DNA of 64,000 bases, from assembly GCA_009617715.1 (NCBI GenBank), contig VTFK01000374.1, positions 62,001-126,000 of the forward strand, written 5' to 3'. Source of the stretch: Plectrocnemia conspersa. Taxonomy: Eukaryota; Arthropoda; Insecta; Trichoptera; Polycentropodidae. This document shows positions 42,301 to 50,882 of this stretch, piece by piece (the stretch's first letter is position 1; the number at the start of each line of letters is the position of its first letter). The position numbers and the translations under genes were made by a program. The notes beneath the pieces are model-generated. The model saw only the letters and a program-made list of their open reading frames with translations, was not told where the DNA came from and made no database searches.

Positions 42301-45300
42301 CACAATTTCAATAGCCGATTGTATACGTTTTGCGAATGCGACTCGGTGCTTCTCAAACGTCGCAGTATGTTGATAATCGTTTAATTAAAATTGCAAGTAT
42401 ACTGACCCTGAAAAAACATCATGCAGTTTTTCTCAATTTTTTTGGTTTGCACTACAGTCGACCTTAAAAAACAACAATATAAATAAAAATGAATATTAAT
42501 AGCATTTTCTCACTTTGTATCATCTTGATTCGCTTGTGTTAATTATGGTAATTATACCAGCAGAGAGACTAAAAAGATGAATCGTAACGCGGATTTTTTA
42601 TTATTACTGTGATATAATGGCGTGATGATATCGCTGATTCGTGACAATGAACGTAATAAATTTGCATGATTTTTTTCAGTATGCATGAAGAATGGTATAT
42701 TTAAAAATAAATAAAAAAAACGAGTATCTCATTCATAGAACTGCTATGATTTTGTAACAAAAAAATCGAATGTATGATGTCATTTATTATATAAAAAAAA
42801 TATCACCTGTTGAGAAAAATAAAGTTTAGAAACGCTGGTTTCTGAATGGTTCACAATGAGATAAGTACATGGCTCATCAGTGCTAATCTAGCCTTTGGCG
42901 ATCGATGTAGCTTTTATGAGCAAGTTTTTAAATGGGTTTTTAAAATGGTGCAGTATGGAAAAGTTTTAAAATATATAATAAACATAAAAATGTGAAAGTG
43001 ATTTAATAATGTATATCGTGCGTTTGTTTTTTATAATCGATTTATAAAGAGACAAAGGTTTTTTGTGTGAAGATGGAAAATGACCTTGATTCATTCAAGG
43101 ATATTATGAGAAACAGTTACTTTGCATATTCATCTGTGTCAATGTTTGAACAAATTGTACTAGAATCTTTAAATTCTGTTTAACGAGTTGTCACGTTTGA
43201 ATCGGACGAGGAGCATCACACCTCTATGCGTGATGAAGATCCATCATGAGACAGAGGGAAAGCTACGTCGATGCAAACCTATGTTAGTTTGACTAGTTTC
43301 ACGTATATTATTCTCTAATACTGACTTGCTCACCGTTCATTAGTTTTGTTGCGCGTAGCCTTGATTGTTGGTTAAGGTCAGCGCGGGAACAATGTGTCAA
43401 TAGCGATGCGGTTGTTTTGACTATTTTACGTATATTATAATAACATGCCCCAGATGGCGGTCACGGTTGGAAAGATGGAATGCTGGTGACTCTGGTGCTT
43501 GGCGCCGTAGTCGGATGCTGGTGGGCCTATCAGCAGAGCCGCGCGTCTCGTCGTCAACTCGGACGCATGCTGAAAGATATGGAATCGTTGAGGCGTGCTG
43601 AAATGGCTCTCGACAATCTGCAGAAGGAGCTGGAGCGTGCGCGACTAGAACAGGTTTGTAATGCAATTATATTATAATCGAATCAAATCTGATTGTGCAT
43701 TTCCATCAGGAAAATGTTACCACTGAGAAACAGAATTTAGAGCAACGTCTTTTGGAAGCTGGCAACGCTGGTTTATCATTAACGGCATCGTATTCAGATC
43801 TGGAAGTGTCTCAGTTAAAAGCTGAAATTGAAGTATGTATTAGATAATATTAAAATATTAATTATAGTGATTTTTAAAAATTAAACAATACTATTGATGC
43901 ATGTAGATGCTACGTTCTGAATTGCAAAGAGCAGAAGGCGAATTGGAGGATAGGTGCTGGGCGCCGCCTCCAGGTCTTCAATTGTGGCTTCAGCTCACTC
44001 ACGAGCTAGAGAATAAATCATACATGAGGAAAAAATTAAACGCTGATGTACAGTTACAAACCGCAAGAGATGCTGTGAGTGTTGTTATGATTTGATTGAG
44101 ATATGTGATTGTTTAATATTAAAAATAATGATGTACTTGTAGTGTGAAAAATTACGTAAGAAGCGTTCTAGTCTCGTCGGCGCGTTTGTATCTACTCATG
44201 GAAAATCGATAGACGATGTTGATCGTTCGATTGTTGAAGCGAGAACGGCTTTAAACGAAGTGACACAAGAACTTCAGGTATATAAAGTATATAAAATTAA
44301 ATACTAATTTTATTCTGTAGCTCTGTGGACTTGATCATGTACAGAAGTTGTAAGATTATTTTTTATTAAAGAAAGTATTATATTACCGCATATCTTGATT
44401 CAACAGGAAAGGGTGTATAGGTGGAAGCAAATGGAGCTCTTGTGCGGCTTCAACATTATTAATAATAACGGATTACAATACCTCGAGAACGCTTTGTATA
44501 GAAATGCAAACGGCCGTCCTAATAGATGTGAGTTAAATCTTAAATTTATTTAAGCTATTTAACGTTTTTCTTTTATATATATGTATTTTATTGATTTACA
44601 GTAAAAATAAGTAGTTCACAAGACGATTTAGATTTTGAAGATTCGGGTTCAATATACGGAGGAATGGGCAGCATTGCCGGTGGTGGCACAGGTAAGCAGC
44701 ATCACAACGACGATAGTTCTCCTTCGATTGAACACTTACACGGCGATTAAGACAAATTATAAAGCAATTTAAACGAATAATCTGTGATTGTTTAATTAAT
44801 TTTAATATAAATACAATTATGTTTTCGTCTTTATATAGTAACAGTATTTAAAATAAAGAATTATAGGTAATTATTTCACTGTATACTTTATAAAATCTCA
44901 ATCGTTTTCAGACGTTACCGCTTGTTTTTCTAGTCTAACAGTGTTTTATTGATTTTACACAAATCATCAATCCCTAATTGCAGTTCCATTTAATTTATAT
45001 ATTTATAATCATAATAGACGTGTGAATAACAAGGAATCTATAGAATCTATCATTAAAATTAATTTAAGTACGTGTATATTGCGCAAAATTTGTATTGAAA
45101 AGTTGTACTTAATTATTTTTTTTTTAATAATAAATTGTATATATAGATTGTATTATATGATATATAGATATAACGAATTGGATTGTTAATGTAAAAAAGC
45201 CGTGAATGTATTTAGTTTTAAATAGGGCGATAAGAAGTCTTGCGATTCATTCCATATATACATTTAATTATGATATTAATCAAGCGTTTCAAAATATGCG

Positions 45301-48300
45301 GTAAAGTGGGGCCTTTGGAATTAACGGTTTCTGTGTATGCCATCATTATATTTGTAATTTTCATTTTCATCAGCACGACTTTTTGTATGCATAAAAATTA
45401 TACCTACTTGTTATTGTTATACTTTATTTTTATTTCATTTGCTGTATATTTTTATCTCCAATATTTTAGCCTTTTCTTTTTTTGTATATATTATTTTTCC
45501 AGTTTAATACATATATTTTTTGATGCACTTACGTTGACTCAACTTAAATAAAGCTTTCTTGCGATGAATTTAATATTTTGAAACAAGGCATCTACTACCT
45601 TTGTAGGCTTATTATTTAACTTCACAGTCCCGGTAATATCCTAGAAAGTTTTATTTTATAATGGGTTGCGTTTTTATTTGTTTTTCCCCTTTTGATAATC
45701 CCTGTTTTTTATTGATGAAAGGTTCAATGTCCAACTTAATTGCTATTAACTGAAAATATCTATTCTTGATATTTATGAAATACACATAAATAAGCATTCA
45801 GGTAAGAGCATTATATCTAATTGTGTTTTGTTGTGCAGTGTGTGTGTTACTAATTGTTTTTTTTTATTCATCTATATATATTTGCTGTGGAACCATCTGA
45901 CATTACATTCCATAAAAACATTTGCATTAAATCGATGCATGTAACATTTTAAAATAATTCCTGTGTATACAGCCATACTACGCACGAGTGGTAACTGATA
46001 TTTTTAAAGATTTTGACACCATGTTTGGCATAGTAAGGCAGTATTATATGTATGTATATATTCGGACTGTTGATAAAATTAATATAAAGTATGCAGTGAG
46101 ATTTTATTTTACTTCTTTTTAATAGAAATAAATTTAAAAAATGTATTTAATTTATATTATATACATATGTTATTGATTATTATGAATTTATTAAGTCACA
46201 GATTTAAATGTTAATAATTTTAGGTGAAAGCAATTGAGTTTTAAGGTTTTTCACACTCACATCAATTTATGTTTATAACAGATAACATTTCACATCGGTT
46301 TGATATCCACTTGTAGCAACAGACTTAATTTTTAAATTGTACTCATAGTTATAAATTACATACTTAGAAATTGGGATATTAACATTAATGTGGTAGTTAA
46401 TATTAGATATAATTTATTTAGAAATTATTTTAATTTGAATTCTAAGATCTTATGTTTTTATTTTTTCAGTTATGGATCCTTCCACGAACATGTGGAAAGA
46501 AGATTCGTCGGGAAGTGAAGAATTTGATCCGCCCGAAGGGAAGCATTATCCGATGGATCTGCGCTTAGCCGAAGCAAGGTATAAGATTTATTTTCTTTTA
46601 TTATAGCCGACGTTATGGAATAAATTAAGATTAATTCTTCGTAGGCAACAACGCGAAGAAAGAAAATTGATCGAAGAGAAACGAGCTCAAGAGCTACGCA
46701 GCCAATACCTTGACAGAGTTCAAGAATTTAAAAACTACCAAGAAAGCAGATCGCAGAGCAATTTAGATTCTCCCACAGCTGTACTGGATAATTTCAGTTC
46801 CGTTCCTGACGTGAAAACTCTTGTGCAAGATACAAAATCCATCTCAAATGGAAAAGTGAAAGATCCGTTTATTCAATTTCAACTCGGCGGTGATAAGTAT
46901 GTATCTTTGTTGATCATTACGTTAACGAAGTTTTTTTTATCTTTTTTCTTACATTTCAGTGTCAATTGGACGGGTGAAGAACTACCACCGACAAACAGCC
47001 TAGGGATGAGAATACAATCTAAATCACAGCCTCAGCTATTGAGGCCGAGAAGTGGTAATTTGTCACAAAAATATCAGCTTCCGCCGCGTAAACCACAGCT
47101 TCCATTGCCAGGTTAAAAAATATTTTATTGCATGTAATAATAGTCGAAAAAATCTGTGGAAGAGATACAAATACTTGAAGTCAAAGCTTTCCATTGATAC
47201 GGGTTATCATTTTATTATGTAGCCTCCATTGCATTTTATACAAGTACTTCGGATCTTGTAAGATGCATTAATAATTCAAGTCTTCACCTCCGTTGTATGT
47301 TTGAACTGTCCAAATATGTGATAATAATTAAATGCTAATATGGCACATCGAAATTAGTGATTATTATATAATTATATTTCTGGTCGATTATCACAGCTTA
47401 GATTTTCCTATATTTACCTAATCTCACGGATCATGTATGTTGATATCTATTAATTATAAGCTGCAATAATAGTTTATAATTAATAAAATATATGTTACTG
47501 ATTTAAAGACTTTGATTCCAGTCTGGTGTCTTACTACTTGATAGTTTTTGATTATGTTTACTCCGTTGTAACATATTAGGCTAACGCCTGTCATATTGCA
47601 GGAAAGTCTCTACCACTTCCGGAAAAGAAACACTTCATTTAAGGCAAGCAAAAAATATGTGGGTGTTTTAGAGGCGAGTCTGATTCTATAAAGATTGCTC
47701 CAAAAATCACAACACTTTTTTAATAGTTCATCACTGAATGGTAGTTCTCAAAACAGCTACCTTTGTGAAGAGGAACGGTACAAGACGCACAGATATATCT
47801 GGTTTTACTGAGTTTTCGTGCGACAACAAGCGACTCGTTTAAAAAAATGTGCGACATTCATAGAATTTTCTTAATAATTTTTTTTTCGTACATGTGCTCC
47901 TCAACACATGTCATTGATATATTTTTGTTTTTTTTTTTTGTAAAAAAACGGAAATTTTCGGGATAGATGAAGTGTTAACCTAAGAAATTATGTATTATTG
48001 ATGGGTTTTGCTTAGGGAACCCAAATGAAGATGTTTGGAAAACTAGAATGGCAATTAATTTGCACAGCTCTTTATATGTATATTAAAATTATTGTATTTT
48101 AAATAAATTAAGTGGATATTATTACTATTGATATATCATTTTCAGGTCCAATTGTCAAGTCAATTAGCAGTGAAGCTGGACTCGAAGGTTGTGGAATAGA
48201 CACTCCGTCCCCTCCAATTTCATCTGTCGCTAATAATAGGTATGTAATTTCTTACAGTAGATCATCGGGCTAAATTCCGTTTAAAATATATTTATTTTTA

Positions 48301-48528
48301 TTTAGGTTGACAGGACTTAGTAGACAGCGGACGGTAACAAGCGAGATCGACACGGGATCCAGTAGCTCCGAGCATTCGCTTCAGCTGTTATCTTCAGAAA
48401 ATAGCACCAGTGCGACAAATATCACCGCAGCGGGCGAAACACCCGACTCGGCGAGATCCTCTCGTAGGCGCAAGTTACAATTTCCGTTTGCGAAAAAATC
48501 AAAGACTCCCAGTGTCAACTTATCCTGA
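9357..48528 (+). CDS. Stim: Stromal interaction molecule (STIM), ER calcium sensor, 16 coding exons
   Basis: STIM senses ER luminal calcium and opens Orai channels at ER-plasma membrane junctions. Exons: 9357-9603, 30938-31083, 38874-38993, 40173-40285, 40429-40544, 43454-43653, 43710-43832, 43907-44074, 44143-44277, 44407-44527, 44602-44691, 46470-46578, 46645-46896, 46960-47111, 48146-48239, 48306-48528; phases agree and give 802 aa. Domains: signal peptide (1-19), Pro-rich stretch, Cys pair 87/93, EF-hand loop 117-128 (DDDANGNVDLSE), SAM domain about 172-247 with an N-glycosylation site at N174 (NWT), membrane segment about 256-274, coiled coil 1, SOAR/CAD about 373-490 with basic KLRKKR (414-419), acidic inhibitory stretch QDDLDFED (503-510), and a Lys/Arg-rich tail (782-795) that should bind plasma-membrane phosphoinositides. 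The start has a good context (GAAATGG) and leads straight into the signal peptide. Exon 3 ends in a weak donor (GTTATA). Confidence 0.95.
9604..11030 (+). other. Start of the 21.3-kb STIM intron 1
   Basis: The donor GTAAGT at 9604 opens the intron. I see AT-rich sequence with no recognisable exon, repeat end or RNA gene. Open frames here (for example 10364-10579) are Phe/Lys-rich and look like chance products of AT-rich DNA. Confidence 0.5.
11091..11471 (-). pseudogene. Tc1-type transposase fragment
   Basis: The minus-strand frame contains the Tc1 landmarks NLYGSDGMHYVHRQGGE and, 30 residues on, IIWGCF, in the order seen in Tc1 DDE domains. Only the middle of the catalytic domain is left and I found no inverted repeats. 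A diverged relative sharing the stretch around CCACCGCTTTCACTGT lies at 22580-22860. Confidence 0.72.
11880..12100. repeat. AT-rich dispersed repeat, related to 34740-34955
   Basis: Both stretches share GAAATGTAA(A/G)TGTA near the start, ATATTGATCATCTATGAT in the middle and AATAATCACCGAACC at the end, in the same order. The family is not recognised and no coding potential is visible. Confidence 0.65.
12101..13620. other. STIM intron 1, gene-free
   Basis: A hAT-like end (GCGGTTGCCAACCTGTTGTCCG) lies at about 12239-12260 without a matching partner. The rest is AT-rich with a mildly GC-richer piece at 13110-13300. No exon, RNA gene or clear repeat border is visible. Confidence 0.45.
13626..13946. 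mobile_element. hAT-type MITE remnant (TAGACCAC family), copy 1
   Basis: The left part reads CGTAGACCACTTGCCATG and the right part CCCCTAGGGGTCGATACAG then ACCACTTTGAGAATCACGG, the mirrored ends typical of non-autonomous hATs. The right end is nearly identical to that of the smaller copy at 14131-14240. I could not confirm a target duplication. Confidence 0.6.
14131..14240. mobile_element. hAT-type MITE remnant (TAGACCAC family), copy 2
   Basis: Begins CAGTGGTTGTTAAGATCCAC and ends GACCACTTTGGGAATCACTG. The inner GACCCCTGGGGGTCGATATA matches copy 1 at 13626-13946. It is an internally deleted, 110-bp version. The flanking 8-mers differ, so either the borders or the duplication have decayed. 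Confidence 0.62.
14250..16470. other. STIM intron 1, gene-free
   Basis: AT-rich sequence without recognisable exons, RNA genes or terminal repeats. From about 16060 the base composition becomes less AT-rich, which carries on into an exon-like minus-strand segment. Confidence 0.45.
16477..16761 (-). other. Unrecognised exon-like minus-strand open segment
   Basis: Reading on the minus strand, a pyrimidine-rich stretch with an AG near 16613 is followed by a frame including SPIEVTPRQILLD and then KVYVRGIHSSPIETKK, ending in a stop near 16477. The composition is less AT-biased than the surroundings and the residues look protein-like, but I recognise no family and see no partner exons. It may be a decayed element or a chance frame. 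Confidence 0.25.
17230..17700 (+). repeat. tRNA-like SINE family, copy 1
   Basis: A Pol III box B-like GGTTCAAATC (17306-17315) is preceded by a box A-like TGGTATAAATTGG about 35 bases upstream. The body shares GTGATTATTATATA, the GACTTTGATTxCAGTCTGGTGTCT segment (with mismatches) and CGTTGTAACxxATTxGG with copies at 41060-41475 and 47355-47600. Near the 3' end TAACGCATTGGG (17568-17579) recurs inverted at 17686-17697. Confidence 0.65.
18009..18455 (+). other. Uncharacterised 148-codon open frame without ATG
   Basis: The frame is open from a stop at 18006 to a TAG at 18453-18455, in an otherwise AT-rich intron. The second half (from about 18170) is GC-balanced and reads like protein: SEGQLLVDCWDSASAIEEEA, later SDDTIISNGPVLRSFNSGA and a final FLKTFIDDLWKDLTE. 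AG dinucleotides near 18047 and 18080 could serve as acceptors, making it a terminal exon. No family is recognised. It could belong to a nested gene, an alternative STIM exon or an old retroelement. Confidence 0.35.
18840..19000. repeat. Short stretch with repeated GGTCAGA motifs
   Basis: GGTCAGA occurs at about 18856, 18913 and 18956, with looser versions between, two of them followed by a TATTAAA-like tail. It looks like a decayed tandem array or a cluster of nuclear-receptor-like half sites. The evidence is weak. Confidence 0.3.
19617..20345 (-). pseudogene. Mariner-type transposase remnant
   Basis: On the minus strand a helix-turn-helix segment (about 20205-20330) reads TIQKLAEKLNVSPTSVYRYL. 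Further on, at about 19830-19920, comes HPPHSSDIAPKDYHL, the mariner catalytic-domain signature that contains the second Asp. A terminus-like sequence, CAGGTTGTTCCATAAGTCTT, lies at 19620-19639. Frameshifts and stops break the frame throughout. Confidence 0.72.
20346..21640. other. STIM intron 1, gene-free
   Basis: AT-rich sequence. I see no exon, RNA gene or repeat border that I can support. Confidence 0.45.
21763..22210 (+). mobile_element. Possible solo LTR of an LTR retrotransposon
   Basis: A 450-bp GC-rich block in AT-rich DNA begins near TGTCACGTGTCG and ends near TTCAATCA. It holds a TATA box (TATAAATAAA, 21938) followed about 28 bases on by an initiator-like ATCAGCAGT, then an AATAAA polyadenylation signal at about 22180, the U3-R-U5 order of an LTR. 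GCGAC occurs at 21757-21761 and 22213-22217, a possible 5-bp target duplication that fits only if the borders shift by one or two bases. No gag/pol or primer-binding site follows. The alternative is a real intronic promoter. Confidence 0.45.
22580..22860 (-). pseudogene. Second Tc1-type remnant
   Basis: Contains CCACCGCTTTCACTGT then AAGTGAATACCTTCC and GGAATATAA, closely parallel to 11220-11290 inside the other Tc1 remnant, and both copies have ACxxxCCCCTTC(C/T)CTAAGCCA downstream. The reading frame is broken by indels. It is another old copy of the same family. Confidence 0.65.
22870..24030. other. STIM intron 1, gene-free
   Basis: No supported gene. The open frame at 23098-23412 lacks an ATG at its start and any recognisable motif. 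Confidence 0.45.
24042..24180 (+). pseudogene. N-terminal HTH fragment of a Tc1-type transposase
   Basis: From an ATG the frame reads MPIKRELSEAKGANIILLHS, then HGLNISEISKLVNCSK. This is the first helix-turn-helix of Tc1-like transposases. The homology ends after about 45 residues and no catalytic domain follows, so it is a 5' fragment. Confidence 0.62.
24400..26320. other. STIM intron 1, gene-free
   Basis: AT-rich apart from a moderately GC-richer piece at 25470-25650, where open frames on both strands overlap but none resembles a known protein. No RNA genes or repeat borders seen. Confidence 0.4.
26330..26540 (+). pseudogene. Mariner transposase fragment
   Basis: The frame reads CTELKDRLDTDPDFVVKIII then GDESWVYDYD, the mariner segment bearing the first catalytic Asp (GDE-W-Y), followed by a stop and a degraded continuation. 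No terminal repeats were found. Confidence 0.8.
26541..28860. other. STIM intron 1, gene-free
   Basis: AT-rich intron. No supported exon, RNA gene or transposon end. Confidence 0.45.
28940..29340 (+). pseudogene. Possible LINE reverse-transcriptase 3' fragment
   Basis: LSSVLEYYSIVWNHRE resembles the stretch (S-x-LEY-x-S-x-VW) found after the RT domain in Jockey/RTE-type LINEs. In a shifted frame a LLNKLIFGNYYKDPE-like segment follows, as in the 3' ends of such ORFs. Several frameshifts. The match is short, so the call is tentative. Confidence 0.35.
29497..30495. mobile_element. Outer non-autonomous hAT with 8-bp target duplication
   Basis: Ends CAGTAGCGTAGCTAGGG and the inverted CCATAGCTACGCCACTG, flanked by TATATGCT at 29489-29496 and 30496-30503. 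Internal sequence is GC-rich near both ends (CCGCCC motifs). A second hAT (29687-30404) sits inside it; without that insert it would be about 273 bp. Confidence 0.92.
29687..30404 (-). mobile_element. Inner hAT, deleted relative of the 54.3-56.2 kb element
   Basis: Starts CAGGGTTTCCCAAACTTTTT and ends TAGTTTGGAAAACCATG, with the 8-bp duplication CACTAGAC at 29679-29686 and 30405-30412. Its minus-strand interior contains LLKTGNLTKERPN, nearly identical to the 5' part of the hAT at 54.3 kb, and its other end matches the 3' end of that copy. The transposase is missing, so it is an internal-deletion derivative of the same family. Confidence 0.9.
31411..31540. repeat. GC-rich dispersed repeat, copy 2
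   Basis: Has the same paired GCTAGAAAGAGACG motif as 2510-2610, followed by CGAGATGTGAC and GCGCGTAC. It starts about 330 bases after the EF-hand exon of STIM. No coding frame. Confidence 0.7.
31541..34440. other. STIM intron 2, gene-free
   Basis: Mixed sequence with a GC-rich patch at 32690-32830. Several ATTCG-rich stretches near 33195-33275 recur inverted at about 35430-35510 and may be ends of a decayed element. Open frames (31559-31840 minus, 31930-32163 plus) show no recognisable motif. Confidence 0.4.
34445..34720. repeat. Dispersed repeat segments shared with 8.46 kb and 63.8 kb
   Basis: The first part (about 34445-34540) resembles 8457-8560. The second (about 34590-34670), with GATTTTATTGCTTTTGA and TTCTGAGAAGTGATAATTG, resembles 63810-63860 in the TOP3B intron. 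The family is not recognised; it may be one long decayed element that continues into 34740-34955. Confidence 0.6.
34740..34955. repeat. AT-rich dispersed repeat, second copy
   Basis: Parallel to 11880-12100: shares ATATTGATCATCTATGAT and AATAATCACCGAACC. A hAT-type MITE begins immediately after the shared part, suggesting it landed inside this older repeat. Confidence 0.65.
34959..35298. mobile_element. hAT-type MITE (CAGCGCTGTCCAAC ends)
   Basis: Starts CAACGCTGTCCAACTGATGG and ends AGTAGTTGGACAGCGCTG, giving imperfect inverted ends of about 14 bases. The interior repeats a GTTCGTTTAC motif and its complement several times. Flanking 8-mers agree only partly, so the insertion is old. Confidence 0.75.
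35868..36481. mobile_element. PIF/Harbinger-type MITE with TTA target duplication
   Basis: Long inverted ends begin GGCCCTCCGCACACGGAGCA and continue through ACTGTTTT with a GAGTTGCAAA core, mirrored at the right end. TTA flanks both sides (35865-35867 and 36482-36484), the Harbinger target duplication. The 614-bp interior has an MSSSSSDEEDFIGY frame on the minus strand that stops early, possibly a relic of a Harbinger accessory protein. Confidence 0.85.
36485..38870. other. STIM intron 2, gene-free
   Basis: AT-rich, with long A/T runs near 37080-37230. No exon other than that of STIM at 38874 and no repeat border that I can support. Confidence 0.5.
41060..41475 (+). repeat. tRNA-like SINE family, copy 2
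   Basis: Has a perfect box B-like GGTTCGAATCC (41155-41165). The body shares GTGATTATTATATAA, TTTTCCTAATCTC, AAGCTGTAATxxTxGTTTATAATTA and CTTAGTAGTTGTTGATT with the copies at 17230 and 47355. It lies in the STIM intron between the SAM exon (ends 40544) and the transmembrane exon. Confidence 0.7.
41480..43450. other. STIM intron 5, remaining part
   Basis: AT-rich. At 43073-43250 a broken frame (MENDLDSFKDIMRNSYFAYS, a stop, then TFESDEEHHTSMRDEDPS) looks like the acidic N-terminus of an unknown, possibly transposon, protein. No exon of STIM is needed here, because the phases on either side join directly. Confidence 0.4.
44692..44750 (+). CDS. Stim: Alternative STIM C-terminus by read-through of the exon 11 donor
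   Basis: If the donor GTAAGC at 44692 is not used, the frame stays open for 19 more residues (GKQHHNDDSSPSIEHLHGD) and stops at 44748-44750. The AATAAA at about 44854 could end such a transcript. The product would be about 545 aa: it keeps EF-SAM, the membrane segment, SOAR/CAD and the acidic inhibitory stretch, but has no polybasic tail. The tail composition (His, Asp, Ser) looks protein-like. No transcript evidence is available. Confidence 0.5.
44751..46469. other. STIM intron 11 or short-isoform 3' UTR
   Basis: AT-rich, with at least one AATAAA near 44854. No coding segments beyond the flanking STIM exons. The frame at 45240-45551 is Phe/Ile-rich and looks like chance. Confidence 0.5.
47355..47600 (+). 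repeat. SINE family, copy 3 (head missing)
   Basis: Shares GTGATTATTATATAATTATA, TTTTCCTATATTTACCTAAT, AAGCTGCAATAATAGTTTAT and ACTTTGATTCCAGTCTGG with the 17.2 and 41.1 kb copies, but no box B is visible upstream. Its end abuts the acceptor of a possible alternative STIM exon at 47602. Confidence 0.65.
47602..47642 (+). CDS. Stim: Possible alternative terminal STIM exon
   Basis: The acceptor TATTGCAG ends at 47601. Joined to exon 14 (phase 1) the frame reads GKSLPLPEKKHFI and stops at 47640-47642, continuing the Pro-rich PRKPQLPLP context of exon 14. The product would be about 710 aa without the long basic tail. The acceptor AG lies at the end of a SINE-related repeat, so the exon may have arisen by exonisation. 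It could equally be a chance match of 13 codons. Confidence 0.4.
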
Positions 48529-50377
48529 TGTCTGTCTATGAATAGTGGATAACTTCATGGAATAAATATGCTGTTCTTACTACTGGTTCGGAGTAATATG
48601 TTCAATTAATTGTACTAACAGTATTATAATCGGCGCGTGCCGTTGCCAATCTGAGCATTACGTTTGCACATTGAATTGTTATATTTTATTTGTTCTCATG
48701 TGCCTTCTTTGTGGATCATTCAGAGTGGACACGATTTGCAGGAGTAGTAGCGCAGTGTCCGCCGATTTTTATACACGAATGCTGTGATCATTTTGTGAAC
48801 GTGTCTTCTATATATATTATTAAAATTGTTACGCGCATTCCGCAACGTTAGCAACCTGCGAAATGTTATCAAATACATTGTGATAGTGCTTTTCAACTTT
48901 TATCATCCTATTATATGAATATAATAAATTTAAGATGTGTACAGGGTTTATGTGCATGCGATGAGTTTTCCACGTGTATGATTGTGCGTGTATAATACAA
49001 TTAAGTAGTCGAACCAAATAAGCGCATGTCATGTCGCGAAAGTTAAGATGAATCTCATTGACACTACAATATGCGACAGAGCAGCTAATTACTGTTTTTA
49101 TAACGAGAGAAAGTATTCTTAAAACAAGAAACACTTATTTTTATGTACTGTAAATAATTTTACTTTTATACATAACGTTTATCATAATGTTACATGTAAA
49201 TATTTAGTTTTATTGTTATCCCATTGAGCGTAACGGCGACGGACGAACGACGAAGACATTGTTATTCAATAAATTGTTGCAATAATTTTAAGAACGATTT
49301 AAGTCTTAGGATGCAATAAGGAATATATCTATTATGTGAGTACAATTGAATGAATTTTATTTATCTTGAGCAATTGCACAAGACATTTAGCACAATTTTT
49401 AAGGTCAGTAGAATAGTAATTTTTAACGAGTCCAGTTTGAAATTCTTAGCCTTTCTAGTTGTTATTAAATTATATACTGCATATATACATATATTATTGA
49501 TTTTATAAAACTGCACAATTTCCATGACTAAAATACATAAGTGTTTCCTAAATAATTTAAACCTCTGTTACTCGCACTATTTTTACATTAGATTTTTACG
49601 TCTTTTAGTCTCACAGACGCCACGCGAGTAATGGAGGGTTAAATACGCAATGTAGTGTTCAATGAACAAGTTGCGTCACAAATTTCTATGAGATCTGATA
49701 AATATGCCAAAATTTTTATTGTCAGTTTATTTATGTCGAGTATACATAGTATATCGGAAAAGACTGTTCAAGAGAACGAGCACTGTTGTTTAAGGGTTTA
49801 CAAAGGGTATATATTTTTGGTATCCGCATTATTTGACGTTAATTCTCAATTGAATTTGTTTTCATTGTAAATGAATAATTGCAAATTATCGAATGCTTCC
49901 AATGACGTCAACTTTGTAATTTACTGAATGGTGCTGACTTAATATTTCGTTGTAAGTGTATGTATTGTATTGTAAAAAATCGTCCTTCCCTTCTGAAATT
50001 ATTAATATTTTTTGCTTGTACAATATGTTGTATTGTATAATTATAGTAGAAGGAAGATTTTTGATCAGATTTATTTTATGGCATAATTTACATTTGTCTG
50101 GACTTTAAGAAAAAAATACTTAAGGTTTTACTTGACTTTGTTTATTTTTATAAGAAACTTCTTTACTTTTCCTGAAACAAAAGACATAAAAAGTCTAGTA
50201 AAATTGTTTGGATTAATTATATTTATTTTGGCTGTGTAATCTTTATTTAATAGAATAGTAAAAATGTGTTTTATTGTACACTTTAAATTGTAAGATGACA
50301 TTCAAGTTCAATAGTTGCAAATTATTAAATGAAAAACTACGATAAAAAGCTTTGTACTTATTTAATTTGACAATAAA
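48529..50377 (+). other. STIM 3' UTR and downstream
   Basis: Candidate polyadenylation signals AATAAA are at 48561, 49268 and 50372. Which one is used cannot be told from sequence. No other gene is supported here. Confidence 0.5.
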
Positions 50378-50565
50378 TTTGCCCTGTAGTAAAATTTAAA
50401 TGTATTTCAATTTTCCTAATTCTTTGTCGCCTATTGTATGTCTATTGTAATGACACATATGCTTTACTATAAAAAAACATTTCAAAAATATCAATACAAA
50501 AAAATAAGATTCTAAAATAAAAATTTGGGTAAAACATGTATAGTTATCGCCACGAAAATCTACGC

Positions 50566-50882
50566 CAGTGGTTCTCACTTAAAATTTGGCTGTGGCCGCA
50601 TTACAGACATCAGAACAGTCCTATGGAAATGCTTTGTGGTTGCATCAAATATGGATTTTGGGATGTGGTAAAAATAACTGTTGTATTTACATAAAAATCA
50701 ATCAATAGTATATATTCAATAAAAGGCAACATTTAAGCATATTGATTTTTATTTATTTAAATGTAATTCAAATGGAAATTGTTGAACGGTTCTCTCTTCC
50801 AATATTTACTATGATACGTTTTTTGGTGGAATGTTTGTTGGTGGCCGCATGCATTCACCGTGGCTGCACATGAGAGCCACTG
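50566..50882. mobile_element. hAT-type MITE (CAGTGGTTCTCA ends)
   Basis: Starts CAGTGGTTCTCACTTAAAA and ends CATGAGAGCCACTG. Flanks are ATCTACGC (50558-50565) and ATCTAGGC (50883-50890), seven of eight identical. The two GTGGCCGCAT motifs in the interior are typical of this kind of non-autonomous hAT. 317 bp, no coding. Confidence 0.88.

Noticed and set aside
45240..45551. 103-codon hydrophobic frame in STIM intron 11
   Set aside because: Phe/Ile/Tyr-rich translation of AT-rich DNA, with no support for being a membrane protein gene.
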